From the NCBI RefSeq assembly GCF_036959255.1, contig NZ_JAWMTI010000006.1, positions 248,001 to 312,000 of the forward strand: DNA of 64,000 nucleotides, read 5' to 3'. The notes under the pieces are model-generated. The model had not been told where the DNA came from and ran no database searches. It was given only the letters and a program-made list of their open reading frames with translations. Below are positions 53,630-62,833 of the stretch, piece after piece (position 1 is the stretch's first letter; each line of letters starts with the position of its first letter). This DNA is from Olivibacter sp036959255 (GTDB lineage: Bacteria > Bacteroidota > Bacteroidia > Sphingobacteriales > Sphingobacteriaceae). The position numbers and the translations under genes were made by a program.

Positions 53630-55021
53630 TTATCGTTGATTTTGGGTGATATTACTGATCTGTATTTCCTGTTCGGGTATGGGCAGCACATATCGATTTT
53701 CATTGGGCAATAATGAATACGTGACGCCATCGATTACACGTTCAATGCCACTCTGACGATCTGCTTCTTTATTCAACCGCCGGAGGTCCTCCCATCTTAT
53801 ATTAGCTGTAAAAGGCAGTTCTTTACGGCGTTCATTCAGAATAAGTGTTAAAAGCGCATCCTTCTGAGATTCATCGTCCACCAGATAGGTTCCGGTCTTA
53901 TAACGTTTCATTAAAATTTCATTCAGGAAGTGCCTCGCCTTTGAATCGTCGCCGAGGCGGTTGTAGGATTCTGCCAGTATAAAGTAGATTTCGTTCAATG
54001 CTATACCGCAGAAGTTAGTTTGGCTTCCTGTATAAGTGCCGATAAACTTATGATTGCCGTTTACATCTAAATAAAATACAGACTTCCTCAGATCGTTATC
54101 ATGGTAAGAACGATAAAGTTGTTCAGTAACGGAGCCGTTATAAGGCGGAGCCGGCATTACCGATAGGTATAAGGCCGACTCGGCATAGTAAATGATTTCC
54201 GGATTGCCAATTCCGAGCGCCGGGAAGCGGTAGGTATCCTCCAGATTAACTTTGGTTTCATCGTTAAAATCGAGTAAACCTGTATTTCCTTCAAGTGCAA
54301 GTTCTCCATAATGGAGACTCTGCCGGTAATCGCCCATCAGCAGATAAACTTTTGCCAGAAGCGCGAATGCCGCCTGTTTAGAAGGCCTTGTGGTGTAAGG
54401 AGATTGGCGATCCAGTAGTTCGACCGCCAATTCTGCATCGTGGATCATGAAGTCGAAAGTTTCCCGTAACGATGCCCGTCGGTAAACTACATTTACGTCC
54501 GGGTCGGTACGGAGCGGCAGGCCAAGCGCCTGCTGCGCAGCATTATCATCATATGCCGTGCAGAAGAGATTGACCAGAAAGTAGTAAGACAAAGACCGGA
54601 AGAAAAGAGCCTGGCCCTTGATATTGGCATATCCGGATTCACTTTCATCAATTTTCTTTAAACCTTCAAGCGCCAGATTCGCTATTTCAATCTTTGCATA
54701 CAGGAAGTTCCAGTCGGAAGAAACACCGCTGTCCCAGATCTCCCGGTTCCATGTATATAAATTCCTTTCCAGTTGGGACATGCTGAGGTATTCAGCTTCA
54801 TTCAAAAAGAGGTTATCGGACATTGCCAATCCGGCCGTGGAATACCGGCTTGTAAGTCCCGTCCCGTTATTCAGCAGATGCTGGAAGTCGGCCAGTGTTT
54901 CGGGTAGTACGTCACCTTTACTATTTTTAATATCCAGCCAATCTTCCTGTCTACCACAACCTATAAATACCGGAAAACACAGGATGAGCAGCAAGCGTTT
55001 CGCTATTTTTGTATACTTCAT
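53630..55021 (-). CDS. SusD/RagB-family outer-membrane lipoprotein
   Basis: The product has 463 residues. The start is the ATG at 55021 (MKYTKIAKRL), 10 bases after SusC; a longer frame from 55099 would overlap SusC. A lipoprotein signal (LCFPVFIGC) is followed by GRQEDWLDIKNSKGDVLPETLADFQHLLNNG, the opening of the SusD branch that accompanies TlpA-linked SusC proteins. It also has FFRSLSYYFLVNLFCTAYD, IYFILAESYNRLGD and LILNERRKELPFTANIRWEDLRRLNK. The ligand may be a peptide, judging from the context. Confidence 0.9.
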   Translation of the reverse strand: MKYTKIAKRLLLILCFPVFIGCGRQEDWLDIKNSKGDVLPETLADFQHLLNNGTGLTSRYSTAGLAMSDNLFLNEAEYLSMSQLERNLYTWNREIWDSGVSSDWNFLYAKIEIANLALEGLKKIDESESGYANIKGQALFFRSLSYYFLVNLFCTAYDDNAAQQALGLPLRTDPDVNVVYRRASLRETFDFMIHDAELAVELLDRQSPYTTRPSKQAAFALLAKVYLLMGDYRQSLHYGELALEGNTGLLDFNDETKVNLEDTYRFPALGIGNPEIIYYAESALYLSVMPAPPYNGSVTEQLYRSYHDNDLRKSVFYLDVNGNHKFIGTYTGSQTNFCGIALNEIYFILAESYNRLGDDSKARHFLNEILMKRYKTGTYLVDDESQKDALLTLILNERRKELPFTANIRWEDLRRLNKEADRQSGIERVIDGVTYSLLPNENRYVLPIPEQEIQISNITQNQR

Positions 55022-55031
55022 ATTGTTAGAT

Positions 55032-58000
55032 TTACAGATTGATGTTAACACCGAATGAGCAGGAAAACGGAGCCGGGTATAACCCGGCATCGGGATCAAT
55101 TCCCTGCTTATTTTTTCTCCATATGATTCCTAAGTTGTTCAGATAGGAAAATAGGCTGATCGACTTTATGCCTGTCCGTTCGGTTACCGATGGCGGTAGT
55201 GTATAGCCGAATCTGATATCCTGTAACCTGATATGATCCGCTTCCTCAATCAGCACTTCGGCATAGCGGTAAAAAGTATTTCTACGGCTATCAGCGGGAT
55301 ACACCACAGAAGGCACCGAAGTACGGGTCTCATCTCCGGGATTTTGCCAACGTTTCGAATAATCGGTATGCCCTCCCGTTGAAATCAGTTCCGCATAGTT
55401 GAGGCTTATACTTGGCCGTCGAAAAATATATCCCATTTTGTAAACAATATTTACAGATAGGCTAAAGCCTTTAAAACTGAAATCATTTCGGAACGACCCG
55501 AAGATCGGTGGACGTGACACCCCACTGTAAACCAGGCTGTCGGGCTGATAGTTATTGATGATGGCCGCATAATCACGACTGACCTGCCCGTTCAATATCC
55601 CCTGCGGGTCTCCGCTTTCGGGGTTAAGGCCCGCCCACTTATAGCTGAACAGGCTGAATAATGACTTACCTTCAACCCCTCCCCCGCTCTGTATGGTACC
55701 GGAAGTCAGTGGTGCATCGTACTTCAAAATACGGTCACTGATAAAATTGCCGATAAAGGTAGAGCTCCATCGAACTTTTTTACGTAGGATATTCGCTGTC
55801 AGTAAGAGATCGACACCGTTGGATACGGTGCTGGCCGTATTTGCCATATAGTCTGTAAACCCTGTTTGCGGTGCCAGATTTGTCCGTTGTATCAGATCAA
55901 TCCCTTTTTTGTTATAATATTCAATAGAACCTGTCAGCAAATTGTCAGTGGTTCCAAAATCAAGCCCGACGTTAATATTCTTAACCCTTTCCCAACGTAG
56001 CGATGCATTAGGGGCCCTTAGGTTATAGATTCGCCTGTCCCCTGTGTAACTATCATTTCCGTACACCCCCGTTAGATAGGCTCCGCCGCTCTGGTAGACA
56101 TTGCCATTGAACCCATAGGTGGTTCTCAGTTTGAGGTAGCGGAGTGCTTTCCAATTATAAAAAGGTTCATCACTGATGTTCCAGGCCAGCCCGGCCGACC
56201 ATAAAGGTGTTATCTTCTGATTAGTTTTTGCACCGAATATATTAGCGCCGTCTCTTCTGGCACTGAATGACAGGGTATATCGGTCTTTGAAGCTATAAGC
56301 TGTGTTCAGGTAATAAGACAGGTAGCGGTTGGTTATCCCCGTAACATTGGCAGGTGGACTCGGAATGCGCGCAAGCCCCGATGGGTTGACGGTAAAGTAA
56401 TTCACATAATCAAGGTTTGTTATGGCAGTACCAAACTGATCGTCGTAACCGTAAGAAGTGGCATTTGTTCCCTCGGTTTTAAGCTCACGCACTTCGCCTC
56501 CCAACAGTGCATCAACACGGTGGTTTTTCCATCGTGGCGCAAAATTCAGTTGGATACGTCCGTTGTTCGAATTCCAATCGTAGTTCGCTGCCGATCGTAT
56601 TCCCCCACGGGGAAAATGGTAGGTGATTGTTCCGTTGACTTCATCAATCATCGAAAACCGGTTGATCAGGTCTCTTGCGTAGAAAGTCTGCTCCGGCTGG
56701 TGGTTTACCATGCCAATCAGCTGTCTTTCGTTTTGGAACTGCGCATTTAAGCTTAAGAAGGGCTTAAACTTATAATCAAGTGAAAAATTAACCAACATGT
56801 TTTTTACCGAAGTGCGCTTGTCTGCAAGTTCAATTTCACGTAAGGGGTAATAACTCCAATCGAGCAGCCCCTGCTCCTGCATCCGGTCAATATAATCGTA
56901 GCGATAGGTTCTCGGTATACGTAAAGGTGTTCCATTTATATCGGCCAATTGCGCATAGGGAAAAACCCGGGCGTAACGCCCTCCCGTCCCCATGAAACTG
57001 CCATAGGCAAAATCATTGTTCTCTTCGGTAGTGCTGTTACTGTACATGACCGTGGTTACGATATCAAGCTTGGCCAATGGCGAATAGGTATTGGAGGCAC
57101 GGAGCGTGGTACGGCGGAAACCATCGTTGATAAGGTTATCCCTGTTACGGTCATGACCGACCGAAAAGGTATAGGCAAGGTGTTCCGCTCCGCCCTTTAG
57201 GTTAACCGAATACTGTTGATTGAGAGATGTTCGGTACACATACTTCAGGTAATCTGCTCTTACATCCTTGTTGGTGTAAGCTGTGAAGTTTTCCTCTAAT
57301 TCCTGATCGGTTATGAGATTGTTCCTGTGGTCATTCAATAAACTGACAATGGGAGAAATCGTCGGAAACGTTCTTGTATTATTTATATCGGCATTGAAAT
57401 AGCCTCTTTCGAATAAATAACGTTCCACCTCTATAAACTGAGGGGATGACAGATAGTTTTGATCATACAGAATGTCGGGTTTTTCGCCCAATGACAGGTT
57501 GCTGCTAAAACCAACATGCATCGGTTGCCCCTTTTTACCCTTCTTCGTAGTGATTACAATAACGCCATTTCCCGAACGGGCACCCCAAATCGATGCTGCG
57601 GCAGCATCTTTAAGTACCGTGACACTTTCAATATCATTCGGGTTTATATTGCTGATTTCTCCTTCGTAGGGAAAATTGTCCACAACGATCAGGGGTTGCC
57701 TGGAAGCGTTGATGGTGCTCTGTCCCCGCACGTTTATACCATAGTTTCTGTTGGACAATGTTGCCGTAGCAATGTTATTTGAAGCTGAACCGTTAAAAAA
57801 CACCCCGCTCGTTACCCCATCCAAGCGGTCAAGAATATTGGTTGATACCCGCCTGTTCAACAGTTCATTATCCACCTGCACAAAACTGCCTGTGGCGCGC
57901 TCTTTGGGTAAGGTTTGGTAACCGGTACTTACCTGCACTTCTTCCAGTTGGGTACCATCGCCTTGCAGTTTGATGGTAAAAGGCCCTGCTTCCCTCCTAT

Positions 58001-58694
58001 TGAACGGCACTCGTTCCGGCCGGTAACCGATGTAAGTGATAAGCAGTACGCCGGTAGTGTCGACCGTCGATATACGGAAACTCCCATCAACCCCTGTAAG
58101 TACACGGGTGCGGCTACCTTGTATAGCAATCGTAGCTCCTTCCAAAGGCTGGTTATTATTTCCGTCAAATACTTTTCCTGTAATTGAATAAACGTTCTGC
58201 AAAGCCACGCCGTGGGCAGCCTCCTGGGAGGAGGACTGCCGGGCGTGTGCCAAACAAACACAGAACAAAATCTTTAAGGTTATAAGGTATACGCTGTAAG
58301 GTTTAAGAGCACGTAGTGCTCCCCAGATTTTTATAGTCTCGTAGGCAACATTTTGCGACGAAAAACGGTATCTACACCTAAATTTCCAGTACTTTTTTAT
58401 ACAATTTTTAGCCGCAAAAAACCAACAAAAAGTACCTTTAAACCTTCTTAAACCCCATTTCCCTGTAACTCGCGAGTTACAGGTGGTTTTTTCAGTATTT
58501 TTTTGTATACGCGATGGTACGTGCGAAAAACTACTCGTTGAGAAGAGAAAAGTATTCATCACTAATCGCTCATCTCTTATCATTAACGGCGCCTTGCACG
58601 CTGTACTTAATATTTTATTCTTTCGAGAGATGGCTTGAACCAATAGTTTCCTAACAGCACACACCCCTCCTATTAAGCGTAAAAATGCTTTCAT
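55032..58694 (-). CDS. SusC/RagA-family transporter of the TlpA-linked type (start uncertain)
   Basis: The frame runs 1220 residues from an ATG at 58694, but the first 145 or so residues are basic and low in hydrophobic content. They precede a signal-like segment (YSVYLITLKILFCVCLAHAR). The next ATG is at 58559, and no start codon lies close to the signal segment. The rest is typical: carboxypeptidase-regulatory-like domain (ITGKVFDGNNNQPLEGATI), VSTGYQTLPKERATGSF, plug NPNDIESVTVLKDAAAASIWGARSGNG, and a barrel ending SFGVNINL. Either the real start is unusual, or the leader part of the frame is not translated. A perfect 22-bp palindrome sits inside it. It heads the operon with SusD and TlpA. 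Confidence 0.88.
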   Translation of the reverse strand: MKAFLRLIGGVCAVRKLLVQAISRKNKILSTACKAPLMIRDERLVMNTFLFSTSSFSHVPSRIQKNTEKTTCNSRVTGKWGLRRFKGTFCWFFAAKNCIKKYWKFRCRYRFSSQNVAYETIKIWGALRALKPYSVYLITLKILFCVCLAHARQSSSQEAAHGVALQNVYSITGKVFDGNNNQPLEGATIAIQGSRTRVLTGVDGSFRISTVDTTGVLLITYIGYRPERVPFNRREAGPFTIKLQGDGTQLEEVQVSTGYQTLPKERATGSFVQVDNELLNRRVSTNILDRLDGVTSGVFFNGSASNNIATATLSNRNYGINVRGQSTINASRQPLIVVDNFPYEGEISNINPNDIESVTVLKDAAAASIWGARSGNGVIVITTKKGKKGQPMHVGFSSNLSLGEKPDILYDQNYLSSPQFIEVERYLFERGYFNADINNTRTFPTISPIVSLLNDHRNNLITDQELEENFTAYTNKDVRADYLKYVYRTSLNQQYSVNLKGGAEHLAYTFSVGHDRNRDNLINDGFRRTTLRASNTYSPLAKLDIVTTVMYSNSTTEENNDFAYGSFMGTGGRYARVFPYAQLADINGTPLRIPRTYRYDYIDRMQEQGLLDWSYYPLREIELADKRTSVKNMLVNFSLDYKFKPFLSLNAQFQNERQLIGMVNHQPEQTFYARDLINRFSMIDEVNGTITYHFPRGGIRSAANYDWNSNNGRIQLNFAPRWKNHRVDALLGGEVRELKTEGTNATSYGYDDQFGTAITNLDYVNYFTVNPSGLARIPSPPANVTGITNRYLSYYLNTAYSFKDRYTLSFSARRDGANIFGAKTNQKITPLWSAGLAWNISDEPFYNWKALRYLKLRTTYGFNGNVYQSGGAYLTGVYGNDSYTGDRRIYNLRAPNASLRWERVKNINVGLDFGTTDNLLTGSIEYYNKKGIDLIQRTNLAPQTGFTDYMANTASTVSNGVDLLLTANILRKKVRWSSTFIGNFISDRILKYDAPLTSGTIQSGGGVEGKSLFSLFSYKWAGLNPESGDPQGILNGQVSRDYAAIINNYQPDSLVYSGVSRPPIFGSFRNDFSFKGFSLSVNIVYKMGYIFRRPSISLNYAELISTGGHTDYSKRWQNPGDETRTSVPSVVYPADSRRNTFYRYAEVLIEEADHIRLQDIRFGYTLPPSVTERTGIKSISLFSYLNNLGIIWRKNKQGIDPDAGLYPAPFSCSFGVNINL
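58462..58483. promoter_or_regulatory. Perfect 22-bp palindrome in SusC leader
   Basis: CCTGTAACTCG (58462-58472) is followed directly by its exact reverse complement CGAGTTACAGG (58473-58483). On the plus strand TGGTTTTTT follows. It falls inside the doubtful N-terminal extension of the SusC frame. It could be an operator or a hairpin in the 5' leader. Confidence 0.5.
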
Positions 58695-58977
58695 TTGGGT
58701 CGATTTAATTCGGTTTAGGTTTAAAAAATTTTAAAAACCGACCCACATGTTACTAAGAAGACCTTAAAATTTGCTGGTTTAGGAGAAAGCCTTTATCTTT
58801 ATAGGTAATTGCAATAACCAAAAGAACCGGCCTATTCTTAAAACCTAAGCAAAGCTTGGTTTACTCATAATATAGGGTCGGCAACAGACTAGGATATGGT
58901 TTTTTAAAACCTGCTTCAGGTTGAGCTTTTTTAGGCTTCTTCCTTATGCTATCCGCCTGTTTTATCTTTAGGCTACC
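58695..58977. other. 283-base intergenic region with inverted repeats
   Basis: No gene is supported. Inverted repeats include TGGGTCG/CGACCCA around 58696-58745 with an inner CGGTTT/AAACCG stem, AAACC-AAGC against GCTT-GGTTT at 58841-58862, and a compact AACCTG-CTT-CAGGTT hairpin at 58908-58922 that may terminate the short gene upstream. Confidence 0.5.
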
Positions 58978-59115
58978 TTATTCGGGTGAAGCGATTACGT
59001 TCTTTAGCATTGATTGAAAGGATTTAGGGTTTACCTGTGACTGATCGTAGTTGTTAACCAGTAATGCAAGTAATTCACGGTTTGGATAGTTTGGTTTAGT
59101 TCTTTTCGCTTTCAT
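58978..59115 (-). CDS. Putative 45-residue basic peptide
   Basis: An ATG at 59115 opens MKAKRTKPNYPNRELLALLV, then NNYDQSQVNPKSFQSMLKNVIASPE. It is basic at the start and has no signal or cysteine. It lies just downstream of the multibranched structure at 59145-59254 and upstream of the SusC operon. It could be a leader peptide or a small regulator. Codon use looks plausible but the evidence is thin. Confidence 0.4.
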   Translation of the reverse strand: MKAKRTKPNYPNRELLALLVNNYDQSQVNPKSFQSMLKNVIASPE

Positions 59116-59466
59116 AATTTTTGATTTTATGGAAACGACGCTGCTGAGACACCTAAGAAACAATAAGGTGAGTCTCAATGCTTTGGCAAGCGGCACCGCT
59201 AAGAGCCTCCTTGACAAAGTCAAGGTTCCCCCAAAGTCTAACATGAGACCCACCCTATTGAATATGATACGACAAAGGTAACATAATTCAATGAAAGGGC
59301 GAGTTCACGGTTGACTCATGGGGAAAATTAGCGGTTTTCTTGCACGAGCAACATCGTTACGGTAGAGATCAACTCCTACTCCGTATTATCGCTTTAATCA
59401 ACTAATGCAAAGATAAATATATAAAGTATAAAAACCAAAGATTTTAGACTAATTATTTAGATATAG
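59116..59466. other. 351-base intergenic region
   Basis: No gene is supported. It is dominated by the structured element at 59145-59254, followed by unstructured AT-rich sequence up to the plus-strand gene at 59467. Confidence 0.5.
59145..59254 (-). ncRNA. Candidate structured RNA or leader (multibranched)
   Basis: Coordinates are on the plus strand. An outer helix pairs 59167-59177 with 59244-59254 (one mismatch) and a second helix pairs 59181-59186 with 59231-59236. Inside are a small hairpin at 59189-59200 and a perfect 7-bp hairpin CCTTGAC-AAA-GTCAAGG (59209-59225). The segment 59145-59154 can pair with 59166-59177 instead, giving two exclusive folds. It lies immediately upstream of the 45-residue ORF on the minus strand. 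The strand is inferred from that position. Confidence 0.4.
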
Positions 59467-60039
59467 ATGACGGTACTCAAAGAATATGCTGACACACTAA
59501 GATGGTATATGAAGAAATTTGGTTTAGAACCGATTGATATAGCCTATTTAGCGAAGTCAGCTAAGAAGAATATTATAGCTGTACTGAATTACACTGGAAG
59601 TTTAGAATTAGAAACTCTAGAGGCTATATCGCAAATTTTCGGGCTGAAATACTATCAATTTGGAAATCCAGATTTTCCGATACCGAGTTTTGAATCTCTT
59701 CCAGATAAAACTAAAGAGAGAATCGCATATAGAAAAAAAGCTGGTAAACCTGTTTTAAAGGTCTATACTTCCTTAGAGCTAACTGAGAAAATAAGCGAGG
59801 TACTTTCCGAATATAAAACCGGATATGTTTTCCTTCCTTCTGAAATTGGCAATAAGGTAAATTCAAAGTTTGACCTCGGCTTAACGGATTTCAAACAGAT
59901 CACAGACCGTTTCAAAAAGGATCTTCAAGGTATCGTTGAGAAGACTGGAGAAATTAATAAAATAGAGGGCAAACGCGGTAGACCCGAAGAATATTATAAG
60001 CTAATAAAACCTATCACAAAAAGTAAATCAAGCACGTAA
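59467..60039 (+). CDS. Putative helix-turn-helix protein, function unknown
   Basis: The protein has 190 residues. The first 75 residues (LRWYMKKFGLEPIDIAYLAKSAKKNIIAVLNYTGSLELETLEAISQIFGLKYYQFGNP) have the five-helix layout of an XRE-type domain, including the common ending where the repressor contacts are followed by a species-specific turn. The C-terminal half is unrecognised and ends with a basic tail (GKRGRPEEYYKLIKPITKSKSST). It is a single gene in an AT-rich stretch. Regulation of a nearby gene cannot be shown. Confidence 0.65.
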   Translation: MTVLKEYADTLRWYMKKFGLEPIDIAYLAKSAKKNIIAVLNYTGSLELETLEAISQIFGLKYYQFGNPDFPIPSFESLPDKTKERIAYRKKAGKPVLKVYTSLELTEKISEVLSEYKTGYVFLPSEIGNKVNSKFDLGLTDFKQITDRFKKDLQGIVEKTGEINKIEGKRGRPEEYYKLIKPITKSKSST

Positions 60040-60229
60040 ATATTTATGCATCTATATCAAGAGAACTTTACAAATTGCCTTAATCTAAAACAACGGTTTA
60101 TTAGGCTTCAATCAAAATTAGTCCGATCATCCATGTAACGCTTGCAAGCGCTCTTTAAAAGAGTTGGCTATAACCGCTTTTAAAGGATTGGCATTTTTAA
60201 AGGTGGTATGTTCTTTAACGACAGGCATT

Positions 60230-60419
60230 TAAAGTTCATAACCAATTTTGCAAAACACTCATCTGCCTGGACTACCGTATTGAATAGATCACAACAGGCA
60301 GGGAAAATTAACAGGATAAATACACCGAGCTTTTGGAAAAACACAATATGCTTTTAGAAGAAAACAACGAGCTCAAATATCAGCTAGCGGAGTTAAAACA
60401 AAAGTTGATTAAGAAGTAG
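60230..60419 (+). pseudogene. Frame-disrupted regulator remnant with coiled-coil tail
   Basis: One frame reads TNFAKHSSAWTTVLNRSQQAGKI (60240-60310). After a frame change the sequence continues as DKYTELLEKHNMLLEEN and NELKYQLAELKQKLIKK to a stop at 60417-60419. Together they look like the end of a small XRE-type regulator with a leucine-rich coiled-coil tail. No start and no N-terminal domain remain. Confidence 0.4.
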
Positions 60420-60460
60420 GAAACTTTCGTACTTAATTTATAGCGCTTAAAAAACTTAAC

Positions 60461-60493
60461 AAAAAAGCCGTCTCTTAAAACAAGAAACGGCTT
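60461..60493 (-). terminator. Intrinsic terminator of the Rpn-like gene
   Basis: On the minus strand AAGCCGT pairs with ACGGCTT, with an inner TCTT/AAGA extension, and is followed by TTTTTTG. It begins 25 bases after the stop codon. Confidence 0.8.
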
Positions 60494-60518
60494 CAATATA
60501 TCTACAAATACTAGATGC

Positions 60519-61361
60519 TTAATTTTTCTTCTTTTTAGCCAAATCGGCACGGATTTTTTGGACGAAGTCGATTGATACTTCGGCAATACGTGCAATTTGT
60601 TCGTTAGATAATTTGAGCTCAGTAATCAAATTTTCAACCACATCATGGCTTTTCTTGGCTTCACCTTCAACTTTACCCCTTGCTTCGCCTCTACGAAACA
60701 GCGGATCTCGCTCTTCCTTAAAAAATTTTGTTATCGTTTCCATAGCTATATCCAATTGATTCTCTAATTTACGCAATTGCACTAACACACGCAACTGATT
60801 AAAATATCTGCTTTCAGACAAATCCCCACCGGAAATTGATTTTATTTCCTTTAGGATCGTCACAATAGCCTCTAACGGGCTATCATTTACAAAGTTAGCT
60901 AATACTGCCAATATTTTCTCTTCGGGTTTATCAGACTTAAGAAATATTTTATAGTCTACCGAGGAAAACGCGACCAGGTTATATCGGAACTGAAAATCTT
61001 CAGTTACAATAGCTGTTACCATCTTCGGTTTGGCCGAACCGATAAAAACAACATATTGCTTTACAGGTAACCGATACCTCCGCTGCAACATTATATTGTA
61101 TTCAGCCATCCGGAACACCATATCGGACTCGTTCTTTGTTTGGTACTCTACATGCAGGACATAAACTTTATCGGATGCATCTTTTACCTTTTTGAGCAAA
61201 TCGGGTCTGCGTTCTTTTGTATGCTGCAAATCATCGGGCAATTCTTCACTTTCTATTATATCGAGTTTTAGCAGATACTTGATAATACCGGGTAACACCA
61301 CTTCCATGTTCTCACGGAAAATCTTATCATACTGATTCGCTTGTTGTTTGCTTTGACTCAT
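60519..61361 (-). CDS. Rpn-family recombination-promoting nuclease / PDDEXK transposase-like
   Basis: The protein has 280 residues, the usual length. The PD-(D/E)xK core is visible as RRPDLLKKV (Asp54) and LHVEYQTKNESDMVFRMAEYN (Glu72 with Gln74). A long C-terminal helix contains the RGEARGKVEGEAKK stretch and a helix-turn-helix-like end (LSNEQIARIAEVSIDFVQKI), both common in these proteins. Rpn nucleases cut DNA and promote RecA-independent recombination, and some defend against phage. It is a lone gene with its own terminator in an AT-rich stretch. Confidence 0.82.
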   Translation of the reverse strand: MSQSKQQANQYDKIFRENMEVVLPGIIKYLLKLDIIESEELPDDLQHTKERRPDLLKKVKDASDKVYVLHVEYQTKNESDMVFRMAEYNIMLQRRYRLPVKQYVVFIGSAKPKMVTAIVTEDFQFRYNLVAFSSVDYKIFLKSDKPEEKILAVLANFVNDSPLEAIVTILKEIKSISGGDLSESRYFNQLRVLVQLRKLENQLDIAMETITKFFKEERDPLFRRGEARGKVEGEAKKSHDVVENLITELKLSNEQIARIAEVSIDFVQKIRADLAKKKKN

Positions 61362-61508
61362 TCAGATTTAGGTATAACGCAAATATAATAAATCTAATTT
61401 TTTTAGCAAAAAAATATTTAGCGATTCTATTTTTTAGAACGCTTGCTCATTAAATATTGTTAAAGAAAAAGAACAATTCCTCAACGGGATGTTATTAAAG
61501 TAAATGAT

Positions 61509-61700
61509 ATGAAAAAGAAAACACGGAGTAGTTCAAAAAATTTTGCCCTAACTTCCGGATGGTCGCCCGGGCATGCACATACCATCCTTTTTCGTTTGCC
61601 ACAGACGGAATGGAGTTGTACATACCTTCCAAATGAAGAAGGATATAGAAAACTCAGCAACGACCTTTATAAGAAAATTTCTACAATTCTGACAACTTAG
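61509..61700 (+). CDS. Small hypothetical protein
   Basis: The protein has 63 residues: a basic start (MKKKTRSSSKNFAL), then SGWSPGHAHTILFRLPQTEWSCTYLPNEEGYRKL and a helical end. It has no signal peptide and one cysteine. I do not recognise it, and the short length leaves it doubtful. It is upstream of another hypothetical gene on the same strand. Confidence 0.4.
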   Translation: MKKKTRSSSKNFALTSGWSPGHAHTILFRLPQTEWSCTYLPNEEGYRKLSNDLYKKISTILTT

Positions 61701-61866
61701 CTCTCTAATATGATTTAGCTATGGAGCGAGTAAAAAATTCGAATCGGCAATTGCCAAAATAACTTTTTATGGAATATTTATGCTTAGCGCAATCATGCTT
61801 TTAAAGCAAAAACACATATATTTAATTTCGGTTGAAAAGGTGGTCTATTGCCTAAAAACGATCATA

Positions 61867-62541
61867 ATGAGCGATCAAAATAAAAAGAAAGTGGATGACT
61901 ATAATGGTCTTGAGGATCTTCTAGAGCAAATAAATATCTTGCAAAGATTGTTTCTGAGTACGTCTAAGTCCATAATGGAGGCCGCAGATAGTTCCATTCA
62001 TCCATTGGATTATTTTGCATTGTCCGTAATAGACAGAGCTATATCCTTAAACAAAGGTTACAAAACTCTCATCGAATCCGATAATATGGCTAGTGCAGTG
62101 TGTTTAGTTAGATTACAATTAGACAACTTAATAAGATATTACGCATTATTGATATGCGATGCCCCTTTGAAATTAATGGATCATATATTCGCTGGCAAGC
62201 CGTTAAATGAGTATAAAGAAAATAATCAAAAGTTTACAGATAGTTTTCTGGCAAGAAGGCTTGACGCAGACTATCCAAATTCTTACTCCTTATATAAGCA
62301 TCTGTGTAACTACATTCACTACGGGTATACTCATATCGACTACATCTTTAGGGAAAAGGAAGTAAAGTCTGAAAAATCGTCCCACCGAGTTGTGATAGGA
62401 GACAGTAATAAATTCAATACGGAACAGATCATCGACTATACGGAAAACCTTCTTTTTATTTCCGGCATTTTGCTCAAACTTATGAAAACTTGGGCAATAG
62501 AAAAGAATGTTTGGGGCCGATCAATAAATGGTGTTGAATGA
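61867..62541 (+). CDS. Hypothetical helical protein (DUF5677-like)
   Basis: The product has 224 residues from the ATG at 61867 (MSDQNKKKVD); a longer in-frame start at 61780 has no support. It is almost entirely helical, with DYFALSVIDRAISLNKGYKTLIESDNMASAVCLVRLQLDNLIRYYALL and the polar pair HLCNYIHYGYTHIDY. That layout is found in DUF5677-type and related proteins of unknown role. AT content is higher than in the SusCD region. No function is assigned. Confidence 0.6.
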   Translation: MSDQNKKKVDDYNGLEDLLEQINILQRLFLSTSKSIMEAADSSIHPLDYFALSVIDRAISLNKGYKTLIESDNMASAVCLVRLQLDNLIRYYALLICDAPLKLMDHIFAGKPLNEYKENNQKFTDSFLARRLDADYPNSYSLYKHLCNYIHYGYTHIDYIFREKEVKSEKSSHRVVIGDSNKFNTEQIIDYTENLLFISGILLKLMKTWAIEKNVWGRSINGVE

Positions 62542-62833
62542 CTTGCATATCGCCTTGTCCCAAATAACGATGAAAATAAGATTCAATAACGTACGTGTAC
62601 TTTACAGAAACAACCTTTGTAAGAAAGAAGTGAAAGGCGTAGCATATAAAATTGTTTACATTAATTTATATGCTCTACTAGATAGATTGCAATAGCCGTA
62701 AATCCCGGTTTCAGCTCTTTTGAAGTGTCTGTAATCAGAGTAAAACCATATCTCCGCAAATTGTTGAAAAAGCAGTCATGTTTAATGTACCTACTAGTGA
62801 ACGCGTTAATCTTAAGAGCTGTGTCCGTCGCAA

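Larger units (their letters stand above)
60040..60518. other. 479-base intergenic region
   Basis: No intact gene is supported. It holds a broken helix-turn-helix remnant with a coiled-coil end (60230-60419) and the terminator of the Rpn-like gene (60461-60493). Confidence 0.5.

Noticed and set aside
53630..55099. Longer SusD start at 55099
   Set aside because: It would overlap the SusC stop by 68 bases and precede the true lipoprotein signal, which begins at the ATG at 55021.
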